Shown: piece by piece, positions 11,540-21,830 of the stretch
Position numbering within the stretch: position 1 is the stretch's first letter
Layout: each line of letters begins with the position of its first letter
Assembly (NCBI GenBank): GCA_004794785.1
Contig: SJOL01009658.1
Location: 294,640 to 358,639 of the forward strand
Origin: Opisthorchis felineus
Taxonomy: Eukaryota > Platyhelminthes > Trematoda > Opisthorchiida > Opisthorchiidae
Direction: 5' to 3'
Length of the DNA: 64,000 nt
Notes under the pieces: model-generated
Told to the model about the DNA's origin: nothing
The model's input: only the letters and a program-made list of their open reading frames with translations
The model's database searches: none
Program-made: the position numbers and the translations under genes

Positions 11540-12805
11540 AAATCTGCGGAAGGCACCGGGTGACGTAAAAGACCGTTTCTTCCATACCGTTAAGGTGTCA
11601 GACACATGCGTACTGAGGGTTACACTCCAGCAGCTCAACCTTTTCGACTTCGGGGTCATACTTCGAAGGTCGTATATTTCGTGCATCAGCAGTGGTCCTG
11701 TCGAAAGCAACCCATACGGCAATGATGTACCGACTGCAGATTTTCGACTGAGTGTGGAGTGGCATTGGTGGCGGTGCACAACAAAGAACGGATCCAATGG
11801 AGCGCGTCTTGTAAGACGGTTTCCCAATGATTAATTTGAAGAACTTTTGGTCATAATGAAAACGTAATACCTTTCCTCAAAGTTTCGTTTATTCGTTCCA
11901 TCTGACCGTTTCCTCTTGTATGGAGTGGTCCGACTGATGGCACCGCCTTTTTCATGAAGAAATCGCTTAATCTCATCCGAAACGATTGATGAACCACGAT
12001 CCGAGTGCACGCAACTAAGCAGGCTAAATGTAGCGAAGAGTGGCATAAGGCATAGTATCACCGTAGACAAACTTATATCTGGACACGGATAGGTGAACGG
12101 AAAACGGGAATACTCGTCTACGACCTTCGTTAGACATTTATTTCAAGTCCTCGAAAGTAGTAGTCCTTTGAATTCAAACCTTAAGTTTTCAAGCGTTTGT
12201 ATGGCTTTAATGAGTTTGCTACAAGTGTTATATTTGACTGCTGTTCCCGCTCCAGTGCCTGGTGCCAGAGAAAAGAGCTCACCGACAAGGAGCACAACAG
12301 CTTTATTGCAACAAGCGAGTCCGTGCGAGTGCAAAAGTTACAAAGGCCCCGCGCTGTTTAAGGGGGCACTTTTTGACATTGAACCAGGCGTTAAGTGAAC
12401 ACCCATCAACATCGATCGTGCTTCTATAAAATGCCTGGACGCTGATTATATTCAGTCGTGCTTCTGTGGCGTACCTGAACACTCATCGGCTTTTGCTGAA
12501 TTGATTGAATGATTGACCGGCCTGGATGCTTTCCGGTTTCCCTATTGAGATTTTGGTGGAGTTTTAGGACCTCAGTAGGTTCCGGGCGTTCTGGGGTTAC
12601 CTCCAGGAATCTGACCTTCCTAATAACCAGATCTCTTGAAGAAACGTGGTTTTAACTCCGCACACACATGACATTCCTTATTAAGAAGTCGGATGTCCTC
12701 TAGGGAGAACGAGAGGTTCTTGGCACGAAAGAAATGCAACATGCATGTTTCTCCAGGATGACAGAGTTGCGTTTTAGATCCTGGTGAGATGAAGTGCACA
12801 GACAC
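11540..12805 (-). pseudogene. Gypsy 1 integrase
   Basis: The open frame at 12805-12620 contains the HHCC-type N-terminal zinc domain: HPGETCMLHFFRAKNL, then NKECHVCAELKPRFF. The core follows in other frames: FEFKGLL (normally DFKGPL, so the first Asp is Glu), VHSDRGSS (second Asp kept) and SRTTPYK...DGTNKRN (normally NGQTERYN, so the catalytic Glu is Lys). The C-terminal part reads SRKSAVGTSLPYGLLSTGPL down to about 11640 and EETVFYVTRCLP near 11570, matching the region that links the core to the end of pol. Integration activity is excluded by the substitutions and frameshifts. Confidence 0.8.
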
Positions 12806-12960
12806 TGAGGTAGCGTGTCGGCGGCTTTGTTTTCGGTGCCTGGTCTGTGCGTCACATCAAAAGAAAAAAAGCGATAATTCCATCCGCCATCGCTGGATTT
12901 TGTTGTCTTTTATTCTCCCTTGCTGTGTTGAATACATGAACCCAACGGACCGCTAGTCGG

Positions 12961-14058
12961 TTACAATCTTGAAAAGGGTCCAAAGTAGGTAATGCTTCCA
13001 TTTGCGCACTGCTTCGGCAATTGCGCAGGCTTCCTTTTTAATAGCAGATAGTGTACGTGAGAAGAATGCGACCGGCCTTCCATGTTGGTTGAGTGTAGTG
13101 GAAATTGCAACATTGTGCTATTATCATGACTTAACTGAAGGCCGTACTTTTGTGCTGGGGCGAGAAAATGCTGGAGATTTCGATCGTGTTCTTCTTGATC
13201 CTTTCCACAAATGGTGGCATTATACACATAGGCATATGTCCCGGTAAGTTTTCCAGCGCGTATTATGTCATCCATAACCCTTTGCAAGCAAGCTACTCCA
13301 CTCGTTACTCCGAACGATATTTGGCGAAATTGATAAAGCTTGTCGTTGTAGATTCTGTCGCTTTTCTTAATGGATAATTGATGAAACGCACTTTCAAGAT
13401 CAACCATGCTGAATCTACGATGTTGGGCTATTTTACTACTCATATCCTCAATTCTGGGGAGCGGATAAGCGTCCAGTTGCGTAAATCGGCTGATAGTTTG
13501 ACCGTAGTCAACAACCATTTGTTTCTTCTGTCGCTCACTTGTGACGAGCACTTGCGCTCTCCGTGGAGACTTTGAGGGTTCAGTGATTTGTTGATCGAGT
13601 AAACGCCTTACTTCAGAAGGAACGAAGGCCTCGTCGTCTGCAGAATGTCTTCTGGACTTCATGGCAATGGACTTGCACCTTGGATCAAGAGACGCAAACA
13701 ATGTGAAGGGTTCTACTTTGGCGGCGACTACACCACAAAGCAAGAAAGAAGGTTTATCACCGTTGAAGGAGATCTTTAGGGATTTGTGAAGGTTAGGTAA
13801 ATCATATCCACGTAGAATATTCGCACGAAGATCACGTAATACTGAAAACTTGAAAGAGGGGCACATGTTTTGTTTATGTTGCAATGTTACAAAACAGTGT
13901 CCAAGAGTGAAGCGTTTGTGCTGGATGGATGCCAGCGTGATACCAGATGACGACGGTTGTACAGGCCACTGATTACAACGGACTACATTTTTCGAAATGA
14001 GACTTTCTGAACTACCAGTATCAACAAGAGCTCGAAGTGGGACGCCATTGGCTTTCAC
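12961..14058 (-). pseudogene. Gypsy 1 protease and reverse transcriptase reading frame
   Basis: This is the longest open frame in the window (365 codons), but only part of a pol. Residues 8-22 carry the retropepsin motif RALVDTGSSESLISK (DTG codons at 14014-14022). RT blocks follow: VVDYGQTISRFTQLDAYPLP (FTQLDAYPLPRIEDM type), FSMVDLESAFHQL (motif A, Asp present) and FRQISFGVTSGVACLQRVMD (motif B). Motif C, normally YLDDVTICG, reads YVYNATICG at 13219-13230, so both catalytic aspartates are gone. The frame runs into non-homologous sequence after NLQHFLAPAQKYGLQLSH. The initial Met is internal to the ancestral polyprotein. Confidence 0.85.
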
Positions 14059-14139
14059 ATTGGTGACTGCTTCTTTGAGACACTCAGGGGCTGCAGCACC
14101 GATGCAAGATAGTGCACTTAAAACGGATGAGGTGTTCCT

Positions 14140-15080
14140 TCGACCAGTAGTAGATCTGCATACTTTTTTAAAATGATCTTACTTTCCACAGTTTTTGCAG
14201 GTCTTTCGCGGGACATATATAATGCGGGTGACGAGCATAGCCACAGAAGAAACATGAAGAACCCACGCTAGCAACAGTCATCTGTTCATGCAATTATGCT
14301 TGAGAACGTGGAGACCTTGGTTGTTTGTTTGATACGGTAGCACAGGGGAAGTAATTGTTCGGAAAGAACGACTGTGGTTGTTTTTGCACTAGTTCGAGGG
14401 TTTTCGCGTGCTCGTAGGCGGTTTTAAAATCCAGCGAATAATGTTCTAATAGCCTCTGACGAATAATATTCGAATAAAAGCCACCAATAAACTCGTCTCG
14501 TAATGCTTCGTTGCTATATTGTTCTGTGCTGACAGCCATAAAGCGGCAATCTGGCAAACGGCGAAGCTTTTGGACAACTGGATCAATATTTTCATCTTCA
14601 TCTTGCTTACAAGAATTTGAAAGATGCCTGACGAATACTTCATTTTTCAGTTATACATAAATTTCTCTCAAGGTAGCAATAGCTTATTCATAACCCTTAC
14701 AGTGGTTAGAGCTCGAATTTACTGACTGGAAGGTCGGTGGTTCGAACTCGACCTCTGCCTCTCGACTTCCTCTGTCTAGGCTTGGGCAATCTGGCATGGC
14801 AGCTAGGCACCGAAAGGGCGTTACAGCTGAACGATTATTATCTTTTAATCTTCGCAGTCTTTGATGAAGCGGTAAACACTAGGAGCAACGTAATTGAACA
14901 AGGTTTTCAGTTTATCTGTGAATGAGAAGCAACGGAAGGGAGGAAATTGACGAAAGTACAAAACCAATGCTCCCAGATATCGGCCGAGTCTTGGGTATTG
15001 AGATCGGTATCGAATCGTTCAGGACGTAAGAATCGATTCCATGTTCGATGAAACTTTTTGAATGAAAAATTGTTGTGTTT
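14140..15080 (-). pseudogene. Gypsy 1 gag with two zinc knuckles
   Basis: From the 5' end (15080, minus strand) frames read LRPERFDTDLNTQDSADIW with EHWFCTFVNFLPS, then LKTLFNYVAPSVYRFIKD. The SINE follows, and then AIATLREIYV, NEVFVRHLSNSCKQ and the open frame 14557-14294 (FMAVSTEQYSNEALRDEFIG, RQRLLEHYSLDFKTAYEHAK). Two CCHC knuckles close gag: CFFCGYARHPHYIC and CKNCGK, a stop, DHFKKVC. The product would have been the nucleocapsid-matrix polyprotein. Multiple stops and the 150-bp SINE break it. Confidence 0.8.
14699..14845 (+). mobile_element. tRNA-headed SINE, family 1, inside gypsy gag
   Basis: The head reads GTGGTTAGAGCTCGAATTTA and the B box GGTGGTTCGAACTC. The body and tail match the copy at 19304-19492, except that about 30 bp containing the AGTATCCCAGCC block is deleted. 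The tail reads CAGCTGAACGATTATTATCT. The 5' few bases of the head (GAGATGGCTCAA in the other copy) are missing or replaced. On both sides the minus-strand gypsy gag translation continues, so the SINE arrived after the gypsy element. Confidence 0.85.
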
Positions 15081-15535
15081 GACGGGGAATAGAGTGCAAC
15101 GACAATCAGAGTAAGAACGAAAAAAAACAGAGGGCCCAGAAGTTAGGCTTTATTCATCCAGAACTTTGACACTGAGCTAAAACTGGAAAAAGTGATTCAG
15201 CAACGAACGATGAGAAGCTTTGAGAAGACAGAGCAAATATACAACAAAAACCTACTGGGACCTGTGAACAATGGTGGTTCTTTGAAATACCGAGGTAACA
15301 CTCAGTGATTGGTAGTCGCTTTGGGTGTGTTTGACTCCCTCGCTATAAAGAAACTTTATCATAAGTGTGGAAGAAGGGATGCTGGTGTCAGGTTTAGAAT
15401 GTCAGCAAAGGCCAAAGGTGACAGCCAGCTAGTCTGTATCCACTTAATGAACCTCAGTGATGAGGGAGGGCTTCGTATGTTTGACCTTTTATTGGACAGG
15501 CCGAATATTTTTTTAATTAACACCCATTTATGGAT

Positions 15536-15553
15536 GTTTATTCTTCTTTATAG
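15536..15553 (+). promoter_or_regulatory. Splice-acceptor-like tract before RPP21
   Basis: A pyrimidine-rich stretch ending in TTATTCTTCTTTATAG stops 12 bases before the RPP21 start codon. It has the form of a eukaryotic 3' splice site. In flatworms it could accept either a spliced 5' untranslated exon or a trans-spliced leader; the sequence alone does not decide. Confidence 0.5.
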
Positions 15554-15565
15554 ATGATTCGCTAA

Positions 15566-16000
15566 ATGGGGAAGCGCAAAAAGGGTAACCCAGATGTTGG
15601 AAAACCTTCGCCGATGCATAACCACATTAATCTTCTATACCAACAGGCCAGATTATTCTCAAACCATAGCGGACAGACGCTACCACTCGCCCTTTGTCGG
15701 AATGCGACCATTCAGATGGTAACACTGTGTGAAAAATCACACACCAGACTTGCACCACTTTTACGCAGGTCTTTTTGCTCTCGTTGTTATGCCACTATAG
15801 ATACGGCCAATGGTCGCTCTTTGCGTTTCAAAAGAAAGCGAATGTTAGTAACATGCTTACATTGCTCTGAAAAGTCCCTCCTTCCCATTGTGCATGGTGA
15901 TTGGAAGCCATCTTACCCAGAAGCGATTTGTACTGTGGACGACAGGAAAACGTCCGATGTATCAAATTCCCCCACAGATTCCACATTTTTGACTCAATGA
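15566..16000 (+). CDS. RPP21: RNase P protein subunit p21 (Rpp21/Rpr2 family)
   Basis: The predicted protein has 144 residues, close to the roughly 150 of animal Rpp21. It binds the RNA of nuclear RNase P (and related RNase MRP) and helps process tRNA 5' ends. Seen in the sequence: a basic N-terminus (KRKKG); a helical region INLLYQQARLF (residues 21-31), matching the LNFLYQAA motif of the family; a second helix around residues 41-60; and a zinc ribbon made of C71-x2-C74 and C97-x2-C100. The basic stretch LRFKRKR lies between the two cysteine pairs, and HGDWKP follows the second. The tail is polar and non-conserved. An in-frame TAA directly precedes the ATG, fixing the start, unless an upstream spliced exon adds codons. 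There is no frameshift or intron. It is the only complete cellular gene recognised here and stands between retroelement relics. Confidence 0.85.
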   Translation: MGKRKKGNPDVGKPSPMHNHINLLYQQARLFSNHSGQTLPLALCRNATIQMVTLCEKSHTRLAPLLRRSFCSRCYATIDTANGRSLRFKRKRMLVTCLHCSEKSLLPIVHGDWKPSYPEAICTVDDRKTSDVSNSPTDSTFLTQ

Positions 16001-16039
16001 TTTTTTTGTTCGTTGTCTAATGGACGTTTCGCATTTTCA

Positions 16040-16045
16040 AATAAA
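16040..16045 (+). terminator. Poly(A) signal after RPP21
   Basis: AATAAA lies 40 bases after the RPP21 stop codon, at the usual position for a short 3' untranslated region. Confidence 0.5.
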
Positions 16046-16143
16046 TTGCACACAATATCGGTTTTTCAACACTTCACCCAAATAATGTTGAATGCACTGG
16101 CGAAATTCCTCTATCATATTGGAGTATAGATTATGCTTCGTTC

Positions 16144-16578
16144 GTGCGTTGCATGAGGCTCGCTAAAGGGACCCTCTCCTTCTATAAGACTATGACCAAA
16201 GCTCATCTCAGGGAATGTGCTGTTATAATTCTGCCATCTTCAAATGCTAGTGTGACATCGGGTACACTTCACAGCCGGTTATTTAGTAGGTGCGTACTGC
16301 GGTTTCCGCATACTGTCGTCTCAGAGGGTCACAGTACGAAAGTCTCTGCAGCAACATTTGCTCCGTGCAATGCATGTAGCGTAGCCTTGCCTTTCAGAGC
16401 ATCAGTTTTTCTTCGAAGTGTGTACTCCTCACTCCGTCTGTTGTTTCAAAACAAAGATGCATCTTCATCGAACCATCAAATAGCCGCGTTTAGAAGCGTA
16501 CACAACTGGTGCAGGGCCGAATGGGAAGGGCTACACAAAGGATGGTTGTGGGGATCGGTTCCAGAATTTTCTCACTGA
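16144..16578 (+). CDS. Open frame of unknown status
   Basis: This 144-codon open frame lies downstream of RPP21. The translation is rich in Ser, Arg, Cys and Ala and shows no recognised domain, signal peptide or membrane segment. There is no splice-acceptor tract or poly(A) signal clearly associated with it. It may be a chance frame. It is listed because of its length and because it lies in the least repeat-like part of the window. Confidence 0.15.
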   Translation: MRCMRLAKGTLSFYKTMTKAHLRECAVIILPSSNASVTSGTLHSRLFSRCVLRFPHTVVSEGHSTKVSAATFAPCNACSVALPFRASVFLRSVYSSLRLLFQNKDASSSNHQIAAFRSVHNWCRAEWEGLHKGWLWGSVPEFSH

Positions 16579-18984
16579 TGTGATTATTAAAAACTGTAGC
16601 CGACTGGTTTTGCATGTGAAAATGATCCTGTCCCTCCGAACTTAAACATCTGTTCCTGTAGGAACCGTTGACATGAGCTACATTGTTATGGCTGGCACCG
16701 TGTTGCTCTGTGATGAATCCAATCTAGGACGGATGAGGTACTTTCATCCTGAGTGTTATGTGAACCTTGAGTACAAAGGGGATTCACCTGGCAAACACGG
16801 GTTTCGGCTACGTTATCTGGAGGGTCCCGTCTTATTTGCCAATCTCCAAAGCACAACAGAACACCGGGAATAGATGGTTGCAGGCGTTTCTGTCAGGTAT
16901 GCAAAAATTCTGCACTTCCAAGGTATCCAGTGTTACGTGTTTTCTATTGGCGCACATACATATGTACATTGCTGCCATTTTATGTGTATTCTGGACGTGG
17001 GCTTCACAATGTGGGCAACAAAGGTGGAATCTTATCAGCTTTGGGATGATTACATCGCTCAAGAAACTCTATGCAGCCGTAATCCTATATAGCTGATGGA
17101 AGTACCCAACTGAATTTGGATTGCATCATATATTGGTGTATCTTTCAGAATAGCGTTGGTTTGCAAACTGCCAGTATTAACCAAGGCAGAGCATGCTTCA
17201 TTAGTGTATGCTTTATATATACAGTAAACCGTATGGCGAGGGATCTAATTCTTCGTCAAAACGGATTCTGACCATAAGTAAACAGACGCCCACGGTCCTT
17301 TCCGTGAACTGCTCTCAACGCCTTGTTAGCATTCGATGCGTGGCACTCATCTGGTTTTACCACAGCACGAGAGGCATTGTTGTCCGCAGCCTCCACAGTC
17401 TGTGGGCTATTGTAATAAGAGAGCGGAATTTATGCTAGTAAGTCTACTTTCACGCACAAAGCACTGTATGGTTTTCTAATTGCGACCGAACATCCACAAG
17501 CCTCGGCAAACTGGTTAAGTTTCGTTAGCTCACAATTCGAGACGTTCACCTGTGAATGTGGCAGCCTATCAAAATCACTGTCTGAATCACACCCCGAGGC
17601 CTTCCTGTCTCTCGCGTCCCTTCAGTACACCAGGCTAGATACGACCACCTATAGGTTTTTCAATTCCAGTACGTTGTTCTCCTGTCGTGCATCACACCTG
17701 GAGAACGCACTTAGTTCGAATTGCAGGCCTTGCCCGTGTTTCCATAGATAGAGTTGGGTTGGGAGTGAGATTTTTCACAGTTTCAAGCTTGAATCTTATT
17801 AGTACGTGCGTTAGTAGTTGCGCATGTACGCGTAAGTTCGGCGTAAATGGGGTCAGTAAAAGCTTGAAAGTTAGGCTGGAAAAAGTTGAAATGTAGAACT
17901 AATTACTTGACACGCAAAAGCTATAGATTCCTCTCAAGCCATCAAAGTTAGGTTTATCCGTTACCTTCACTGAAGTGCACGAACGCTGCATCATTTATGG
18001 TACATTTATGTGTCGACCTGTTGCAGTTACCTCAGTCTCCGTAGATTTCATACTTTGACTGCTGCTGCAGTTCTGAGGAAACGTTTGATCTATGTTTTGA
18101 GGTTAGGTTCGTGGTAACTGTCGAAAACGGCCACGCGTGTAGCTGCAATGGCACATCCATAAGAATTGAAACCCATATATATTTGTCTATGCTGCACTGC
18201 CTGCTGTTCTCAAATATGTAGTTACACTGCTAATACCCCATGCACCGCATTTCTGACCCCGAATTTTGTGATCCAAGGACTATAAAACTAGTTTATACTC
18301 CTGTTGTTTTGTCATTGTACGCTTTTGGTGAGCCCACATTCTCTGTGCAAACCGGGAACGAATGCTGATACCATAGACTTACACTACAAACAACGAGTCG
18401 CATATCGCGTTCTTTCGTTGTGTCAAGCCGCAGCGACGGTAGTCACTGAATCCACTTCGAACCGTGTAACCATGGTAGGCTTACAAAATGCACCACAACC
18501 AGTAGTTCCTGGAACTGCAATCGACAAGGTTTTTAGACTCACGCTGTTTGTAAACGCTTGCAGTTCGAGGGAAAACTATCCTTTCTGCCGGTGTTACAGG
18601 GGAAGCTGACAGTTCGATTTCGTGCCCTGACTACAAATGGAGACAATCGAAATCCATCGATCGGTTTCCTCAGTTATACCTGTCCGTGCGCGCTCACCTC
18701 TAAATGGGTCTTCCACCTGTTCCAGCTTAACCGATCTATCTGTATCGCACCCTTGAGAAGATTGGGTTCATTGTGCATTCCTGATTGCCTGACTCAGCTA
18801 AACTGATTTGTTGTCGTGCCAGAGGGACAGTAGGATTGAGCTCTTGATTCCGATCTACCTGTTATACATTCATAGATGTAATGATGCGTGCGCCAAACGC
18901 AGGTACAGCTGTGTACACGTGTTATACTCGTCTGTTTTGACCCCTTCGTGTATACGCGGGTGGGAGCCCGAAAGTATTCTTAGG
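16579..18984. other. Unassigned stretch
   Basis: No transposon motif was recognised. A 66-codon frame at 16673-16873 (+) begins 11 bases after an acceptor-like sequence (TGTTCCTGTAG) and could be an exon, but it matches no family I know. Other frames (16767-17096, 18304-18609, both +) are unremarkable. Sequence left of 18985 is where the 3' untranslated region of the minus-strand PLE would lie; no hammerhead-like core was found there. Confidence 0.4.
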
Positions 18985-21130
18985 TTTGTTTTGTTAGACT
19001 GTTGAAAGTGGATGGTGGTATAGGCCTGGTCTAGGCTTGGACACACTTGTTTTGTAAGCACACTGTGGACTGGCGACAGCTTCGGTCCTGGCAAGTAAAC
19101 GATGCCTTAAGACCTTGAATTTGTGTTCAGAAACATGGTAAGCAACCCCAAACGACGTGCCAGGAATAGTCGAATGTCTAGTTTCTAAAACATGGAAACC
19201 GATCGCACTATCAGTGGTTTTCTTTATGTCTGTTCGTATAGAAGCTCGGTAGTGTACTTTAGTCCACTGAGATATCCGTCGAGCCGCGCGACCAATACAA
19301 CCTGCGAGATGGCTCAAGTGGTTAGAGCGCGAATTTACTGACCGGAAGGTCCGTGGTTCGAACCCGACCTCTGCCTCTCGACTTTCCCTGTCTAGGCTTG
19401 GGCAACCTGGCAGTATCCCAGCCCTCGTGCTTCCTTCGGGTGGCACGGCAGCTAGGCACCGGAAGGGTGTTACAGCTGAGCGATTTTTTTTTAACAATCA
19501 CAAACGAATGAGTAGATCGTCATAGATGAATCGAAAAGTGGTTGTCGGTATTTCAAAGTGGGCTTGACCAGGGACATACTTGTGAAGAAAACAGATGTGT
19601 AGCACTGAATGTTTTGCTAATCGGTCTTGTTAGTATTTTTTCCGTCACCTCCGACGTGATAACGTGCCTGAATGGTAGCTGAATATACGTTTTTTTCTTG
19701 AGCACTATCGAATTCACTTCTTTGGATGAGGTGACGCCTAAAAACTTATTTTCTATCAGAGTGTTAGTTCAGTTCCCTATCCATGGTTTCCTCGTAGCAG
19801 ATCTTGCGGGCTCTGTAGGCTAAGCAACTAACCGAATTTCGCTTGTATCCACAAAACCGGGAATTTGTACGTTGTACGGACCAAGTCGACTTCATAGAGT
19901 CACATCTTTTTATCCCTTTAACAGGTTTTCCATGCAGATCGAAATCAAGGAAATCAAGGAAGTTCAGTCAATGTCTGCACTACTGGTGAAACTTGTCGCT
20001 TAATACGCCTGGTTGAAACTGCTCAGTATTTCCGACATATTATCGGTTCTCTCAAGTGACAACTATATCATCCATATAGCGTCGACAAAAATGCGTTTGG
20101 TTAATGGTTCTTTTTAGTACCGATTGTCCGAGTTTATCTATAAAAACATTTACCAGAAAATGACGAAGTGGAGAACACATTGCATACCGCCTCTCTGTCT
20201 TTGTGATGCATTTGGGAAAAGGGAGTTTACATTAGATGTACATCGTAATGGCTGTTCTAGCTCCTACACTGGAATACCAATATTCATGTTAGGATCATAT
20301 ATATGGCAGCAAACGGAACCACTCGTTCCCAATAACGACATATTTGTGTATTTTTCGTTTAAGAGACTATAGTATTACCGCTCAGCTGAAAGCCACGTAT
20401 CGTATCAACAAAGCCAAAAATGTCTTTTATGCTACCTCCACGTCGGCATAAGTAAACCAGCTAACAGTTTGGTGACTGCATGATAAGGTGAGTAGCCCAT
20501 ATCTAAGATAGGTCGAGTAAGATTTCCATCCTTGTGCACTTTCGGTGGACCATACAGCGCGGTGTGTGAGAACAAGTCAGTCCCAAGTTTTCATACTCCG
20601 AAGCCGTAATTTGACCTGTATTCCTCAAACTTTCGAGGCAGTGGATCATCTGGGTCCTACAGATCACGTCTTCCTCTGTCGTTGTGCTGGTAATCTTGGT
20701 TTCAGTTTGGTCACACATAGCGATGATTCCAACTTCTCCATCGGAACCTAATACTATGGTGTTAACTCGTTTTTTTCATAAATACTTTGTGTGTTCATGT
20801 TTAGTTGCCAGGGGTTTCACCCCGTCTGCGCCTGCACCAGTAGTATAAGGCCCGTAAGACTGTTTTTAAGCCGCTCAGAATCACCAAGAATGGATGGGAC
20901 GATCTGGCGAATTCAGCAGAAAATCTCCAAACTGCATTTCAATAGTCAGCTCATCAAATTTCTACCGAATGGTGCAGAACTTAGGGCCTAAGAATAAAAC
21001 CTCGTGCAATGAAGTTGGTATGAGGGCTTTGGACAAATCATATACATGTCGTTTGCGTTCTGTTGGATGTTCTACTTGTCTCTCGGCACATAGTAATTTA
21101 GCACACTTTTCGTCTACATCCGGATATTCC
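18985..21130 (-). mobile_element. Penelope-like element A, nearly full coding region, decayed
   Basis: Minus-strand frames give the PLE order. The N-terminal block is DLSKALIPTSLHEVLFLGPK with DELTIEMQFGDFL (about 21090-20930). The fingers block is NTIVLGSDGEVGIIAMCDQ (about 20760-20700). FVDTIRGFQLSGNTIVS is near 20380. The RT core is AMCSPLRHFLVNVFIDKLGQ, then THFCRRYMDDIVVT, with an intact YMDD at 20067-20078. The thumb is ARKICYEETMDRELN and TYIQLPFRHVI (about 19840-19660). The linker is KPTLKYRQPLFDSSMTIYSF. The GIY-YIG endonuclease, split by a SINE, resumes as [11 protein letters not shown], then [20 protein letters not shown] to about 18990. The YIG tyrosine is Cys and several frames are broken. 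PLEs are reverse-transcribed elements with this RT plus GIY-YIG arrangement. Confidence 0.85.
19304..19492 (+). mobile_element. tRNA-headed SINE, family 1, best copy
   Basis: This is the most intact copy. The head GAGATGGCTCAAGTGGTTAG supplies the pol III A box and GTGGTTCGAACCC (about 19351-19363) the B box, as in a tRNA gene, followed by a roughly 115-bp body. It ends in CAGCTGAGCG and nine to ten Ts at 19484-19492, which is both a 3' tail and a possible pol III stop. It sits inside the minus-strand PLE, between the codons for the GIY and YIG parts of the endonuclease. No clean target duplication is visible. The antisense frame of this SINE fuses with PLE codons to give a misleading 167-codon open frame. 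Confidence 0.9.
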
Positions 21131-21679
21131 AGTCTCTCAGTTGCTAAGCTATTTGTCTACACCTTACGTGGCTCTGAGAAACGAAGGGAGAAGCCCCTCC
21201 GGACGAGCTCGTGGTCGGAATCCACAAATGCGCTCCAAAACAAGCGGCAGTCAGTTATTGTTCCGCGCCATCAGTACCTGATGGCAGTGTGATCAATTTG
21301 AGTTCACAGCCCGGCACGCCGTCGGAGGAAACCATGTGGCCAGATGAATTCGGCTATTTCGGAAGTTAGTACTGTATAAAAACAGCCTGCGGTCAGCACA
21401 CAGCTGAAACAGTCGTTCACCAGTGTCCGTACATACCTAGTCCAATCCATGTCGGGACGAACGGAGTCATGAGTCTTAACTGACGGGCCTACAAGTAGAA
21501 AGTTATTAATGCGGTGGAGAGAGGGGGAAGAAAAAGTTTGTGAAAGAGGAAGAAGGGAGGCTTCAGCAGTAGCATGCTTTCGCTTATCTGACATGCTGTA
21601 TGCAGCAAGTAAGGCGACCCGGCTGGTAACACCACGCGACGACCGATGCAGCATGAGAGTATTGTTACTTGTAAGTACC

Positions 21680-21830
21680 ATGGTTGTACGTGGGTTGGGA
21701 TACTGCCAGGGTGTCCACATCTAGACAGGAGGACGATTGAGGTCCCCGACCAAAGCCTTTGGCTCAAAAGCCTGACCACAAGGCAGCGGTTTCTTGCGAG
21801 AAATGCAAGTGCATTACCATTTTTTATAGA
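21680..21830 (-). mobile_element. Diverged SINE-like copy
   Basis: The minus strand contains CCCTGGCAGTATCCCAACCC and, upstream, TCCTCCTGTCTAGATGTGGA. These correspond to the body blocks CCTGGCAGTATCCCAGCCC and CCTGTCTAGGCTTGGGC of SINE family 1. The tRNA-like head is too decayed to locate with confidence, so the limits are approximate. Confidence 0.5.

Larger units (their letters stand above)
11530..15080 (-). mobile_element. Ty3/gypsy retrotransposon 1, decayed gag-pol
   Basis: On the minus strand the order is gag (about 15080-14290), two CCHC zinc knuckles (about 14260-14140), aspartic protease (about 14060-13900), RT (about 13600-13100), RNase H end (about 12950-12810) and integrase (about 12800-11540). 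This is the standard Ty3/gypsy order. The wording of gag, RT and integrase resembles the CsRn1-type gypsy elements of flukes. Both catalytic aspartates of RT and two of three integrase catalytic residues are lost, and gag is split by a SINE. LTRs were not delimited. A possible R-region poly(A) signal (AATAAA on the minus strand) lies near 15152. Confidence 0.85.

Noticed and set aside
15100..15300. 5' LTR of gypsy 1
   Set aside because: Only an AATAAA-like signal on the minus strand supports it; no matching copy was found near 10.8-11.5 kb.
19304..19380. tRNA gene
   Set aside because: A and B boxes are present, but the acceptor stem does not pair and a conserved non-tRNA body follows, as in a SINE.
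18994..19497. 167-codon open frame on the minus strand
   Set aside because: It is a fusion of antisense SINE sequence and PLE endonuclease codons, not a gene.
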